Source of the DNA: Marsupella aquatica
Lineage: Eukaryota > Marchantiophyta
NCBI GenBank assembly: GCA_973895155.1
Contig: OZ316892.1
Coordinates: forward strand, 15,934,001 to 15,998,000
DNA length: 64,000 nt
Reading direction: 5' to 3'
Shown: one piece after another, positions 23,540 through 35,704 of the stretch
Position numbering within the stretch: the first letter of the stretch is position 1
How the letters are laid out: each line of letters begins with the position of its first letter
Notes under the pieces: generated by a model
Told to the model about the DNA's origin: nothing
Databases searched by the model: none
What the model saw: the letters and a program-made list of their open reading frames with translations, nothing else
Position numbers and translations under genes: made by a program

Positions 23540-24912
23540 TAAACAAAGTCAAAGTCAAATTCTAAGCTCCACGACGACCCAATGAGTCAAGGGAGCTGTG
23601 GCAAAAAAGCGCCAAATACAAAGCAAAGAAATGAGTCAAATGCTCATGTGAGGATCTCTACATCCTCACTAATAACAAACTAAGGACCCTAAGAGTCACT
23701 AATGTGTAATGCTATCACATCGTTTCCTATTCACTGCCATGATATACAATCCAAGTTGCTTTGGTGGCAACCTATATAGATCATGCAGATCAGAAACAAG
23801 GATTTGATGTGCTACTCAAACCTCCTCATACCGTCTACATGCTATGAATACATGATATTCATTCTCAATGCTACCACTATCACAAAGTCTATACACCCTA
23901 TCCTGCCTCCTAATTCCCTTCCATCTACCCTCCTCTACCTCCAAGTGATGTGAGCTGAGTCTATATCTAGCAATCACTTGTCTCAACCTCATAGACATGG
24001 GAGCTCTAAGATACTCTTGCCTTTCATACAACATCATGGGGTTTACATCCCTCATAAAATACTGTAATCTAGGGCTAGGATCACTCCAAAGTTTTCTAAT
24101 AGCTTTATCACGCAAGAGTGACCAAAGCTTCTTTGGTTGAGTATGCCATTCATGCTCAGACAAGTCCCATGATTGGGCCCAGCTACATACATCAGCATAC
24201 CAACCAAAAGCTCTAGATATGTGAAAGGCTTGGGTAGGTAGCCTAGAATCATTCAACGCCTCCATTCTCCTAGCATATTGAAGAGTGTGATAGAGAGCTT
24301 CGACCTCCAATGGTAAAAGACCTGCCTCAACCAATAACAAGGGGTATGGGGTTTGGTTTTTCACTCCAAGCTCCATCTCCAAGAAAAGCTTTTGGATGAC
24401 CTCTACCTTTTTCCAACAAGATTGAGAAGTAGAAGGGCCCCATACTTGCACCCCATAAAGAATAACAGGCCTTACCAAGGAATTGAAGAGTTGTTTCTTC
24501 AACTTCCAAGTGGAAAGGCTTGCTCCCTTGCACTTCTAAACCATGCTATAGAAGGCCTTGTAACCATGAGCCACCCTATGCGTCACACATGTAGCCCAAC
24601 TCATGTTTCGGAAAAACTCCACCATCTCCACCTTTTCACCTGCAAAATAGAGAGAAAGCTCTTGCTTTGTACCAAGTACAAGGCACTTGGTCTTCTTCAT
24701 GTTGACCTGCATGTCTGATTGTTTGCAAAAATGCTCTAGGGCTAGAAGATGTTGTTGCAAATCAGATTGGGAGTGAGCTAGAAGCACCACATTCATCTGC
24801 AAATATAAGAAGTTGGATGGCCACTGTTCCCAACTGAGAACCAACGCCTCCCATCTCCTTTAGCAAATCATGTAGCTGGTCAATGAAGATCCCAAAGAGC
24901 GTTGGAGAGGCC
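23540..24912 (-). mobile_element. LINE-B copy 1, 5'-truncated, inside gypsy-1
   Basis: The minus strand carries the last third of a LINE ORF2. It starts within L-S-P-T-L-F-G-I-F-I-D-Q at 24912, passes a frameshifted F-A-D region, and continues as a 228-codon open frame (24502-23816) ending in the zinc-binding C-R-x-C-D-S-x5-E-Y-H-V-F-I-A-C module. A roughly 250-bp 3' UTR follows, with a tail of AAAGTC hexamers on the plus strand at 23544-23557. It sits between gypsy RNase H and integrase, joined directly into the gypsy frame at about 24912. Confidence 0.85.
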
Positions 24913-26480
24913 CCAAGTGTAGAGCTAGCACTAGCATGATCAAAATCTTGCCGTGCATCTGAAAAATCTGTAGAAGTGATCAAAGAACTGCGAGACATGG
25001 TGTCAGCATTCTGGTGCATCATTCCAGGTCTATGAATAACTTCAAACTCATATTCTTGTAGAATTAGGGGCCAATGAGCTAATTTGCTGGTAAACGTATC
25101 ATTGGTCATCAACCACCTGAGTGGTTGGTGATTGGTAAAGAGCATGAACTTAGTGCCATACAAGTAGGGCCTGAAATGTATGACAGCCCACACAACAGCC
25201 AAGCATTTGCCTTCATAAGAGTAGTTAGCCTCGTTATTACTCCTACACGCATAAGCAATGACTACTCCAGCCTATCCCCATCAGATTGACCCCAGAATGG
25301 CACGACCTAGAGCACTCAAATCCATGTGCAAAATGAATGTTTTGCTGAAACCAGGCCTTCTGAGAACAGGGTGACTTGATAACTTTTCCTTCAAAGTCTC
25401 AAATGCCACCTGGGTGTCTTCAGTCCATTTCCAGGTAATCGCCTTTTTAAGCAAAACGTACAATGGGTGAGCAATGATGCTAAAGTACTGGATGTAAATT
25501 TTGTAGTAATTACATAGACCAATGAAGCTTCTCAAAGTGTGAGTATCAGTAGGCTTGGGCATCTCAAGAATAGACACCACTTTAGCCCAATGAGCCATAG
25601 TGCCATCTGGAATGATTCGACGCCCAAGGTAAACCACTGAGGTAACAGCAAACTCACACTTGGGATGGATCTTCATATTAACATTTCTCAGCTTCCCGAA
25701 TAGCTCCTCAAGATGTAATAAGTGTTGCTCAAAACCCTTGCTATGAATTAACGCATCACCACTGTAGCATTCAAGAAATCAACACTTTCTAGTACTTGAT
25801 CCATCACCCAGTGTAAGAAGACTGGTGCATTCTTCAGTCCACATGGCATCACCAGCCATTCCCACATTCGATTGCTCCCATGAAAAGTTTTCATTTTACG
25901 GTCCTCAGCCCGAATAATGATCTGGTTGAAGTCTTGTCACAAGTCTACAAGGGTAAAGATGTCAGAATCTTCAATGGAGTCAAAGATCTCTTCAATGATA
26001 GGCATGGGGTACCTGTCTTGAGGTGTGACCAGATTGAGTGGCCTATAGTCCCCGCACATCCTCTTCTCTATCCATAGCCCACTAGAATCTTTGTTGGCAT
26101 CACTATAGCTACTGCAAAGTCAAATTGGAGGGCTGGATCAGACCTGCTTCATAAAGCTCTTTGCATTTCTCATCCACTAGCTGTCACTCATGCTTGCTCA
26201 ACCAGTGTCTCCACCTATAAATAGGTCGCTCATTGGTCAGCTCAATGGAGAATTGCATCACCTTACAAATGCCCAAGTCTCTCATTGAGAAAGCAAACAC
26301 ATCCTCCTAGCTCAACAGCAAATTCAGTACCTGATCCCGTTGCTTCTTACTCAACTGATTACGCATCACAAATTGGAAACTTGCAATGCATGGCGTAGAG
26401 CTAGTGGGTGTACTAGAAGAACCTGATGTGCTTGCCTCTTTGCCAGGTGTGATCTGGTCCATGCCATGCTCTGATTTTGA
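24913..26480 (-). pseudogene. gypsy-1 reverse transcriptase / RNase H remnant
   Basis: Minus-strand pieces: E-D-V-F-A-F-S-M-R-D-L and I-E-L-T-N-E-R-P-I-Y-R-W-R (near 26300-26220), G-L-K-N-A-P (near 25835), Y-L-G-R-R-I-I-P-D-G-T (25630) with thumb/connection sequence to 25281, and RNase H with F-T-N-H-Q-P-L-R-W-L and R-P-G-M-M-H-Q-N-A-D (25140-25000). The catalytic Y-I-D-D box is not readable, and frames are broken in several places. Confidence 0.75.
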
Positions 26481-26489
26481 AATTTCAGT

Positions 26490-28160
26490 CACATTACAGG
26501 CCAGGGTACCTCTCCCCCCCCCCGAACACTAGGAGTGAGACGTAGAGTGGAGAGGATGGGATTTGTACTTCATCAGGGTGCCAGGTAAGAACTTCATTAA
26601 GGCTAGAGGCCGGGTCACCCATAGTAGGAACAAGATGCATCTGGAAAATAATACAGTTAACCAAAAGCCATGTTAGCTTTAAGATCCATGAGACTAAGAA
26701 GAGAATTTCTCTGGGCCTAGTCACTTTAATATGACCAGTAGTGCCAGTTTGGAAACCCATAGCTCACTCTTGCTCCTCTAGGGCTTGGCTCATCCCATGT
26801 ATCCAAGGTGTGACGGTTGACCAACCCTGGTCCATCCCCTTGGAAGACATGGGCTTCAGGAAATGAAACAAAGGTAGGCCAATGGTGTTAGCAGGGTACC
26901 AAGGTGCTCTCTCTTGCCAAGTGACTGGCTGACAAGAGCTATTAGCATCCAAAATTTGGTCCACCTGTAATGTAGGGTCCATGACTATATGTTTTAGAGC
27001 CAACTGTAGTAAGTTAACCAATGCAATATTTGTCCAGAAATTATGCAACCAGTGCGCATAAGATCCATATTGGGCTGCATCAGTCAAGAACGGTGGACCA
27101 AGATAGTGTTGGACTTGAAGGAAATCCTCGTGGATGTTCTTCCGCTGGCCAATTGAGAGGGTGTGTTCTCAATGACATAACCAACACCAGGGTAACAAAC
27201 CTAGGCCCAGTTGAGTATATGTACCGTCCAGGTCCATGAAGAGTGCTGATCGGGGATCACTCAAACCAGCTCCAGAACCTGCAATAGAGAAAGCCTTGGC
27301 ATTCCCATCCAACAATGATGAGGTCCAAGGAACCAAGTAGCTCTATGTGTTGCTGTTGTATCAACTGAACATCAGGAGGAAATAGAGTGAAGCTTTCCAT
27401 GACTAGGTGGAAACTGCTGTGGGAACCTAGCTGAAAATTCTAGCATCCGTGATTGAGCCACCTTCCTTGCATATGGGTCAGTGTCCACATAGATGTACCT
27501 CTTCACCATCATGCCAGACTGCAAGACCCTCTCTAGGCCTGTAGAAATGTCACCAGAAAGCTCCATCAATGAATGTAACACCATCTCGAGGAGGTGTTCA
27601 AGTGATTAGTGTGCTAAAGACTGGGATGATGGGCTAACCATGGCTTTGTAGGCCCTCACATTGCTGCAGAGCAATAGTCAATGGGTCCATGGGCAACTCT
27701 TAGCCATGTACAACCTCAGGTTGAGGAGCTAACTGAGTAGGTGCAGCCCATAAGCTCTCATTTGCTTGCATGATAGCCAACTCCTCTTCATCTTCTTCAA
27801 TCCAATCGTGCAATGAATGATTGACATAGGAAACGGTATGCACCTCTTTCAACACACAGTAGTGAGCACTAGGGGTATGTTCCCCATGTAAATCCAGTGG
27901 AATGTAGCCCAAGCACATGTCATCAGTTTGGCAATCAACCTGATGGTATGCATGCTCAAACCAGTTATCAATGGTAAATCCTGGCGGGAACTAAGCTCTA
28001 GGTCTTGGCAAGTAAACAATGGAGTAGTGAGAAATTGGTGTGCCATGCCTGAAATATGAAATGGAGATTTTACCATATGATTAGTTTTTGGTGATGCACC
28101 TGGTCGATGTACATTTCCCACTACTGAATTCAGAGTTGAGGCACCTTTTGGCAAAGAAGC
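26490..28160 (-). pseudogene. gypsy-1 protease/spacer region, decayed
   Basis: Several minus-strand frames of 60-110 codons (26764-27087, 27372-27584, 27700-27918, 27849-28190) are arranged end to end with shifts between them. Position between gag and RT implies protease and polyprotein spacer. I could not see a convincing D-S/T-G active site. Confidence 0.5.
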
Positions 28161-29270
28161 TATATCACTCCTACCTCCCCTTGCCAACAAGGTAGCCTCT
28201 GAGGTTGGAGTAAGTGGTCAAAATAACTGTGGTATGGTAGCTCTGGCACCCCTAGACTGTGTGATAGGACTAGATCCGGAGGCAAGGCCTCAGTTGCGAC
28301 TACCCTCCGGTTTGTAGTTGTGGCCACACTAGCTTGCTGGTATGCAAAGTATGAGGGGCAAAATGAATCTGAGAATTCACCAGTAAGACCAGATGTGGGA
28401 GTGGGACCAGCAACGTACTCTCCAGCCATGGCATCTTAAGGGAGGTTGTAGAAGGACTGTGGAAACGTTGTAATATTGCTACTTGCAGGAGCACAAACCA
28501 CAGGTTGAGCATGACCTCCTGGTTGTACTGATTTTCCTCGGAGGGATGCCAATTGAGCGCGAACTGCCTCCAGTAGCTTGAGCTTGAAGAACCTCCTTCT
28601 GAGCTTTCTCTCTTCTTGGCATTCTTGTTGAAACCAGCAGGTTTGTTGCACGATGAAGGAACAAAGGCAACACTCCTCTTGGACTGTGCAACGGGAGAAG
28701 GGGCAACGGTGGGAGTGGGCTGGTGCCTCAAGTTCTTTCACTTTGGAAACTTCCAAATGTCAGACTTCCCACTAAACAATAGAGCTCATCCATAGGGATA
28801 TCACATTCATTAGCCTTATGATCCCAATTCCCATGGTAATTACAAAAAGGGACAAGCATAGGTGCAGAATGGGCATGCTTAACTCGTTGGGGTTGTACTA
28901 TTGACCTACCAGATGTTGGGGTAGGAACCAAAGGCCTGGTTCATGGTCCACGATGTGACTGGCCTGATAATGAGCATGGGCAAGCTCAATCTTCTCTGCA
29001 ATTTTGTACACTTGAAGAAGAGTGTAAGAATCCCATGTTGTGCAAAGACCTGATGTAGCACCTGCAAATGGAGTGAAGGGTTACTCTCAAGCACATCAAG
29101 ATAACGGTTTGCAACCTCTTGGTCTGTGATATTGTTGGTATCCTCCTTCAACTTGAACAATCGTTGGTACATCATCTTCAATGTTTCATCCTTTTGTTGC
29201 ATGAATAGCAAGTTGCATTATCTGCTCTGAGCTCTTCACTGGAAACTTGAAAGAACTCATGCACCGGATG
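28160..29270 (-). pseudogene. gypsy-1 gag, C-terminal part
   Basis: The frame at 29211-28906 encodes M-Q-Q-K-D-E-T-L-K-M-M-Y-Q-R-L-F and A-N-R-Y-L-D-V-L-E, a capsid-like helical stretch. Further frames down to 28160 are Ser/Thr/Gln-rich. The gag reading upstream of 29211 resumes across unit B at 35218, which shows that unit B disrupted this gene. Confidence 0.65.
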
Positions 29271-29570
29271 AGGTGTTTACAAAAGACAGCAAACAGAAAA
29301 CATGATTTAATAACAGAAACTGGTAACAGGAAAAAAAATTGATAACAGGAAAATGGGTGGAAATTTCTTTTTGAAATTATTTTTTTGAGAAAAAAAAAGT
29401 TGTTTTTTTTTGTCGACCAGTTTTTTTTGCTAGCGCCCAAAGCTAGCCAAAAATGTTGCATTGTTAATTTTTTTGGAAATAACATGTTTTAGGAGATATT
29501 TTTAAATTGTCATTTTTCCCGGTAACAGTGATTTTTTCCTGGTAATAGCATATTAAAAACAGGAAAAAAA

Positions 29571-29709
29571 ATTCCTGTTTACCTGTTTCCTGTCTCCGTC
29601 GCTATACCCCACCGGATCAAGATACACTGGTGTATCAATTGTGCGAGAGATACCTATGGTAGCTAGAGCGGGTATAGCCACTGAGACAGGAAACAGGAAA
29701 ACAGGAATT
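29571..29709. repeat. Hairpin-forming inverted repeat in the left end of unit B
   Basis: ATTCCTGTTTACCTGTTTCC, followed by TGTCTCCGTCGCTATACCC, at 29571-29610 pairs with 29668-29709 (GGTATAGCC...GAGACAGGAAACAGG). The loop is about 57 bp. It could be a subterminal transposase-binding structure or a small nested MITE. Confidence 0.75.
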
Positions 29710-30604
29710 CTAGTACCAGAAAAACAGATGTTGTTATCAAGAATATGTTTCCGATACCAGGAAAAACTGGTCTTTGCAGCAGGATTATTACTTCATTACT
29801 TCTAACCAAAATTAGCAATATTCACTGTGCTTCATTTATATTCTAGAGCTTAGAACCAACTAACATGCCAACAATTGTTGTCTGATGATATCAATGTGAG
29901 TATGGAATCATCAACAACTTGTTGAATATATGTCCCAAAAATTCCAAACACACAAACATTTACCCTTGAATGCCAAAGGAAAAAACATCAATATGGTAGG
30001 TCCCACCCTAATTCACTTCATATTATATGCACACAAGAAGACCAAAAACCAGGAATGAAAACCAAGGACAATATCAAAGACCACAAACGGAGGACTAGCG
30101 CCTGGCGCTAGCTAAAATAAAAACAAGCAACACACCCCAAAAATGACAATTCATGAATGGACAATGTTGGAAACCAAACTTTAAAAAAATCATTTCAAGT
30201 GGATATACCATGAAGTAAATCACAATAAGGAAGACTTTCATCCCAGCGCCAAGCGCTAACATAGAACTATACCATTGTAATACGACAAAAAAACAATATA
30301 ATCGTTTTGAGTATAGGACCGTGCGCGTTTTCCCTCTCCAAGATCAGTCGAACTTCTCCAATTGTGAGAATTGGTTGGTCAAAGTAGATTCCTCAACGTC
30401 TAGTTTGAAAACGGTCTAGAAAACCCAGTACAAATGTTTGCAAGGCATATATGGCTGTCTGTGAGAATGTTGACGGTAGAAATCCTCACACGAACATGTT
30501 GGGAAAATGCAAATCTGCACAAAGTAACTATTCGGCGTTCTTAGATTCTCATGCGTCTATACTTTGAATTGCTTCCCCCATGAGTTCCCTATAGAAACAT
30601 CCCA

Positions 30605-30967
30605 CTATCCCTGGACGGACATGGTCTCTTTTTGTGCAGATTCAATCCTCTTCATGTGACCATGGGTCAAGGTCGATCGAGGAACCGTGTTCTTCCCATT
30701 CTGACTTCGGAGACGAACTGTGGGTTCCAGAAGATTGACCCTCTCTGGAAATAAGTTGACATTGATTTGAAGGTCAAAAAGTGATGGTGGAGTTAGAGGA
30801 CCGTGTCTTCCTTGGACTATAGGTAGTCCCTGGTCAACAAGATACTTCATCTCAGCTTCCAGAACATTTGTTCCTTTTATAGCAGGAAGAACATCAGGGA
30901 AGGAGGGCAGGTTTACTACACCACGACCGGGATGGCTCCTATATACTGTTTGGGAGAAAACCATCAA
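30605..30967 (-). pseudogene. Unassigned 120-codon frame downstream of transposase B
   Basis: An open minus-strand frame follows a good acceptor (CCCAAACAG at about 30950), at the position where unit C has its last transposase exons, but the protein does not match them. It contains H-P-G-R-G-V-V and a Pro/Arg-rich tail. It may be an alternative 3' exon or captured sequence. I do not recognise it. Confidence 0.3.
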
Positions 30968-31145
30968 TATTATTGTGTAATCATATGTTTGTCAAAATAA
31001 ATGACTATATCTTGTCAGTCTATGAAAATTGATTACATTCTTTGGATGTGGTGCTCAGGAATTGAATGTTCAGGAATGGAATTGTATTGTACTTCTACAA
31101 GGGAAACCGACTTGCATATTACTAGCGCCAGGCGCTATTACTCAC

Positions 31146-33245
31146 CAAGCGAATAAAATTTCCCCATTGCCTCCAACGCACAACCCACCATGATATCCAA
31201 CTCTGAAGCATACAAAGCTTTCCGGGGTAAAAATGAAAAGCGTCTGTCCGCTCCCGTTTAGGGTTTGGGTGCCCTCCAAAAAAAACATTCCGAACTGCTA
31301 ACCATTCGGCTTGGGCATTGTCTGCCATAAAGCCATGAATAGTTGGATTATCTAACCCATTCTCTTTGGATACCTCAGTCATTAGTCTCCAAGCCTTCTC
31401 AAAGGACTCTGTGTCTTCAGCTTTTAGCTCGCAAGTGAATATCGTACACAACGCACAGTAGTTGTGATCGTAAACATGTGCGCTGAAAGTCACCCAATCC
31501 TTTGTCATTTGTTTCATGACATCGAAGCTTACCTAGGGACCTTCAAGGCTCCCTCCAGGTTGCATTTGCCGCAAAAGATCCACCCTTGACCCATGGCCTT
31601 TGGAAGTCATCTTGAATATGTGAGGCCTGTCTTCTTGAGACCTGGAAGGATGGACCTCTGGAGAAAAGGCATGTTGATATTCTTTTCAAAGTCAAAGTCA
31701 AAGTCAAAGTCAAATTCTAAGCTCCACGACGACCCAATGAGTCAAGGGAGCTGTGGCAAAAAAGCCAAATACAAAGCAAAGAATTGAGCCAAATGCTCAT
31801 GTGAGGATCTCTACATCCTCACATGAGCATCGTTTCCTATCCACTGCCATGATATACAATCCAAGTTGCTTTGGTGGCAACCTAAATAGATCATGCAGAT
31901 CAGAAACAAGGATTTGATGTGCTATTCGAACCTCCTCATACCGTCTACATGCTATGAATACATGATATTCATTCTCAATGCTGCCACTATCACAAAGTCT
32001 ACACACCCTATCCTGTCTCCTAATTCCCTTCCATCTACCCTCCTCTACCTCCAAGTGATGTGAGCTGAGTCTATATCTAGCAATCACTTGTCTCAATCTC
32101 ATAGAAATGGGAGCTCTAAGATACTCTTGTTCTTCATACAACACATCATGGGGTTTACATCCCTCATAAAATATTGTAATCTAGGGCTAGGATCACTCCA
32201 AAGTTTTCTAATAGCTTTATCACGCAAGAGTGACCAAAGCTTTTGATATCAAACTAGAAAATCCAACTCTCCATGAACTTTCTGGTCCTGCCTAACACTC
32301 CTGAAAAGAGATGCAAACTTCTGTGGAGTAGAAACTACCATTAGAGACTGGAAAATTTATGTTTCTTCAATATCTTGAATATCACCCAGGCTCTCACACA
32401 AAGATTGTACAAAAGATGTCGTCGCTACATTTTTAATCCCGGCAGGCGTCGAAGTTGGATTACCTTCCAATTTCTTTTTTATGACATCTTCAACCACCAT
32501 TTCCGCACTCCGAGAAAATACCTTGCGACAAGGATGGTTGTGCATACCCATATGAATCGCTAGGTGAGACATGTGACTACAGGTATCTGAGTCAAGCAAA
32601 ACTTGAGGATACATATAAAACAATCTTGCAGAGCATGCCTCTACACAAAAAGGGATCTGCTGGCAATAATGACAAATGACTCCACCCTGGTCAATGAACG
32701 ATCCAACACGGTGTGGCCCTCCAAGCTTAGGGGTACCATCCCAGGCCTTTGCATTACTCCTCTTCTTTTGGCGGAAATAGTCACAAGTTTTATTCCTGCA
32801 CTCAATAAATCCAGTACATGTAACTTTACACCAAATTCCTAGTATTTCTTGGGCTGCACGTTGCAGTGGTAGGAAATATTCTAGTCCAAATGTAGCAATC
32901 CTTGGACCGGTGCATGTCCCAGAGACGGGATCCTTTTGAAAGAATCCCTGGCGATGGAGGCAACTCAAACACTATGTTACCATTGTACTTTGGCGGCAAA
33001 CAAGGTACTTGTTCATGCCAAAATTTTCCAGCCGCAATGAACCTCGAAAGTTTACTAGACCGATTTGACTTCAGCAACGCGTTCATTGCACTTCTCCGAT
33101 ACACAATCTGGGAATGCGACGATGGCTTCTCCTCCTTGACCAAAACCATGTCAGGCGCTAGCGGCTCCACAAGGGGGATCCTTGGTGGCTCCTCCTCATC
33201 ACTATCAGAAAGAGTGACCACATCCACCGGAGCCCTTGCTGGGGA
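31146..33245 (-). pseudogene. DDE/MULE-like transposase, unit B
   Basis: Read on the minus strand from 33245: an acidic stretch (V-T-L-S-D-S-D-E-E-E), Y-R-R-S-A-M, then the zinc cluster (C-T-G-F-I-E-C-R-N-K-T-C, C-H-Y-C, H-M-G-M-H-N-H-P), then after a LINE insertion the catalytic-type region with M-A-D-N-A-Q-A-E-W and R-T-D-A-F-H. It ends at a splice donor at 31145, where GTGAGTAA leads directly into a palindrome (31124-31136). Frameshifts lie in the linker at about 32960. The N-terminus is missing: at 33245 the gene is joined to the methyltransferase exon by deletion. Confidence 0.7.
31685..32243 (-). mobile_element. LINE-B copy 2, 5'-truncated, inside transposase B
   Basis: It has the same 3' end as the other LINE-B copies (AAAGTC hexamers at 31685-31710 on the plus strand) followed in minus-strand reading by the RT zinc module. 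A 115-codon frame (32144-31797) includes C-R-L-C-D-S-G-S-I-E-N-E-Y-H-V-F. Unit C has uninterrupted sequence at the same place (near 48045), which fixes the insertion point. Confidence 0.85.
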
Positions 33246-33255
33246 TTGATGGGGA

Positions 33256-34313
33256 GTGCCCATGTACAGATCAAAGACCGATATCCAGGTACATGTCATT
33301 ACATCACTTCTTTATTGTTTGTGCCCGACGCTACTTTGGTGTTTGTTGTAGTCCTCGAGACATTGCCCATCGATTGATAATTTTACAATTTGGATTGCGA
33401 TGCGTGCAGGTATTTACCCTCAGGCTTGACATATTTTGCCGGATTTCAAGGGAAAAGGTACCAAAAGAATCCAAGGTTTAAGCCTTTATCAATAACCAAA
33501 GATCCTTCGATCTCTAACTTGATTGGGCTTCCAACTTTGAAGACAGATCATTGCAGTCGATTATAGAGCTTTTTACTCTCCCCAAAGATATTGTCCTTGA
33601 CTGGACTGTAGGTTCAGGAAGCACATTCATTGCTGGGGATTTTTCTGGTCGTTTTGTGATTGGGTTGGAAAATAGGCGTGATTTTGTTGAGTCTGCATCA
33701 AGGGTTTTCTTAGAACTTCTTGATCCCAAACATGTTCCGATACTGCCTCCTCCCCCGACCCATATAAGTGGTTGCAAAAAGAAAGATAGGCTCTCATCTG
33801 TTCTGAACTTTGATTCCGATGAAGAGGAAGATACTCCTGGAGATGTTGGAGGTGGCATAGAGAAAACCCAGGAGGAAGAATCTTTGGAGAAGAGCAAAGA
33901 CTCGACGAGTAAATTTTGTCCAGTAAGCTTCTTTATCCTTTTGAGAGTTGTTTACAATTCTGGGTTCTTATTCTCTCTTCCCAAATACTTATTTTTTTCC
34001 AGTTTACTGGATCAGGTCAGAATGGAATCTGAGGAAGTGTTTCCAACTCCGGAGGAGACTAGCTAGGAATGTAATTGTCACTCCTGAAAAACCGTTTGTT
34101 TTGCCCTCATACTCCAAAAATGTCGTGAGGAGGGTTGACAAAATTAGAACACTTTGTTGGGAAACAAAAGGTCTTTGTCTTCAGAGGGGAGCAGACAGGA
34201 AGTTCATGAGGAACCCTTATATAGATGATCTCAAAGAAAGTACATTGATGACGAGGCCGAGTCCACAGACAGATCTGAAAGCTCTGGATCTGAAACATCG
34301 GATAGTTTATAAG
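33256..34313 (+). pseudogene. ParB-methyltransferase gene, unit B (C-terminal part only)
   Basis: Only the end of exon 3 (33256-33288), exon 4 (33410-33908) and exon 5 (34016-34313) remain. Motif I is intact at the residue level (D-W-T-V-G-S-G-S-T at about 33600), followed by G-R-F-V-I-G-L-E. Exon 4 is broken by a frameshift near 33450 and a 45-50-bp deletion at about 33555 relative to unit D, at a TTGC microhomology. Exon 5 keeps the Arg-rich region (R-R-R-L-A-R-N-V-I-V). A shift near 34232 alters the tail. The palindrome intron between exons 3 and 4 is preserved in position (half-site at 33323-33333). Confidence 0.7.
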
Positions 34314-35217
34314 TAGCAAGGGGGCTAGCTTCAAATACCTGATTGAAGGTTTCAATATGTAAACTTTTTATCACAATGGCCAATTTTTGGCCCTTTTAAG
34401 TTTAAAGTGACTTCATTGTCACTAGCGCCAGGCGCTCCTCAAATACACAGTCACTCTTGTATTTTAATTTCCTAGCCTTGAAGTTGATTTGTAAAGCCGT
34501 ATCCTCAGTACAAATGTTTGCTAGCGCTAGGCGCTCCCCAATTTTCTGAGGGGACTTTGTCGTGGAGTCTCTCTAGGTTTTGGTTGCAAAAATGTTTTTG
34601 TTTCCATTTTGATTTTGTCGTATTCGATGAACGGTCTTTCAACGGTCAGGGTTCAATGTCCCTTATTTATGGATTTTGTGTTGCGGTAGTTTGGTATTAC
34701 TTCAGGACCTTTCACATTATCCCCGGCTTTCATGCTTGCGCATTTTGTTCGAAGTGCTATGAAATCACTTCAATCTCATTTTCTTTTCAATGGGAAACCG
34801 CGGTGAGGGCTTGAGGGATATTTGGGGAATACGTGGTAGCGTCAAGGATGCGAGAGACCCAAAGCAACTTCATCCAACTCAAGTACTAGTTAACTGTACA
34901 TATAGTTTTGATTGCTTGGACCCACATCTTCAATCATAGTTTACGTAGTCTGATTTTATATAGGCCGCCTTTTGTTTTCTTGTTGGATGCATAACATTTC
35001 ATAACCCCCTTCATTAAATATCCTCCTAGTGTGCAATTGGTATATATTATCAACTCTTTGCAGCGCCCGGCATGAGCATTATCCTTGGAGGATAGTGCTC
35101 ATTTCCATGCAAAAATTCACAATTTTGATACTTTTACCTTTTTGACAGCGAGAACTCTTGTTACCAGTTTTTGTTATTAACTCCTGTTTGTTGCTTTGGT
35201 GTCTTTTGTAAACACCT

Positions 35218-35704
35218 TGCCTTGGGCCAACGCCTCATGGTGCACATACCTTGCCAATTGTTTGAATGGAAAGACAACAGTGTAGTGGTTGTACTTGAGC
35301 TCCAACTCATACACAACTCTATAAAATGCTACTTTGAATTCCCGTAGAGAAATGGTGCCAGGCTGGCCACTAAACTTCCCAATTTTGCTGGATGAGTTGC
35401 TAGCCTCCATTCTGTACACTGGTGGAATTGTTGATGTTGACAATGGAGCTGGGAATGTGTTGGTCAGAGCTGAAAGGGGTGTACAAACCTGATTGTGGTT
35501 GAATAGACAATTGAGAAACCTGATATGATGTAGGTGTTGGAATCACCTGATGTGAGCTTCCTGCCCCAACAGATCCAGAAGAAGGATTCTGGGTGTGTCT
35601 CCTTCTAAATGATCTAGCTGATTTGAGAGGGATAGTCTCTAACAGGTGTCAGTCACTTTGGAGATGGATGGCACCAGGATCCTTGTTAGAGTCACCTGAG
35701 CTCA
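35218..35704 (-). pseudogene. gypsy-1 gag, N-terminal part
   Basis: The minus strand from about 35704 has a Ser/Thr/Pro-rich lead, then the frame 35443-35218 with K-I-G-K-F-S-G-Q-P-G-T and H-H-E-A-L-A-Q. The gag reading stops where the TIR of unit B begins at 35217 and resumes left of 29271. Confidence 0.65.

Larger units (their letters stand above)
29271..35217. mobile_element. Mobile unit B: TIR-bounded transposase plus ParB-methyltransferase element
   Basis: The left end (29272 on) starts GGTGTTTACAAAAGACA and the right end (35216 back) starts, in reverse complement, with the same 17 bases. Imperfect pairing continues through TTAATAACAGAAACTGG for about 57 bp. The element is about 5.95 kb and interrupts gypsy-1 gag. 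Inside are a minus-strand transposase pseudogene, a plus-strand methyltransferase pseudogene, a LINE-B insertion, family palindromes (29432, 30097, 30245, 31124, 34424, 34523) and subterminal AACAGGAAA repeats. No clear target duplication flanks the ends. Confidence 0.75.
22640..35704 (-). mobile_element. Ty3/gypsy retrotransposon 1, minus strand, interrupted twice
   Basis: Read right to left on the minus strand: gag start (35704-35218), insertion of mobile unit B (35217-29271), rest of gag (29270-28160), a protease/spacer region (28160-26490), reverse transcriptase (about 26480-25281), RNase H (25280-24913), a LINE insertion (24912-23540), and integrase (23520-22640). The order gag-RT-RNase H-integrase is Ty3/gypsy. 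Stops and frameshifts occur throughout. No LTRs or target duplication could be identified at either edge. Confidence 0.8.

Noticed and set aside
33149-33162. GGCGCTAGCGGC in the transposase exon of unit B as another family palindrome
   Set aside because: The aligned codons in unit C read GGCACCAAAGGC; it is a coincidental coding match, not the AGCGC-x-GCGCT structure.
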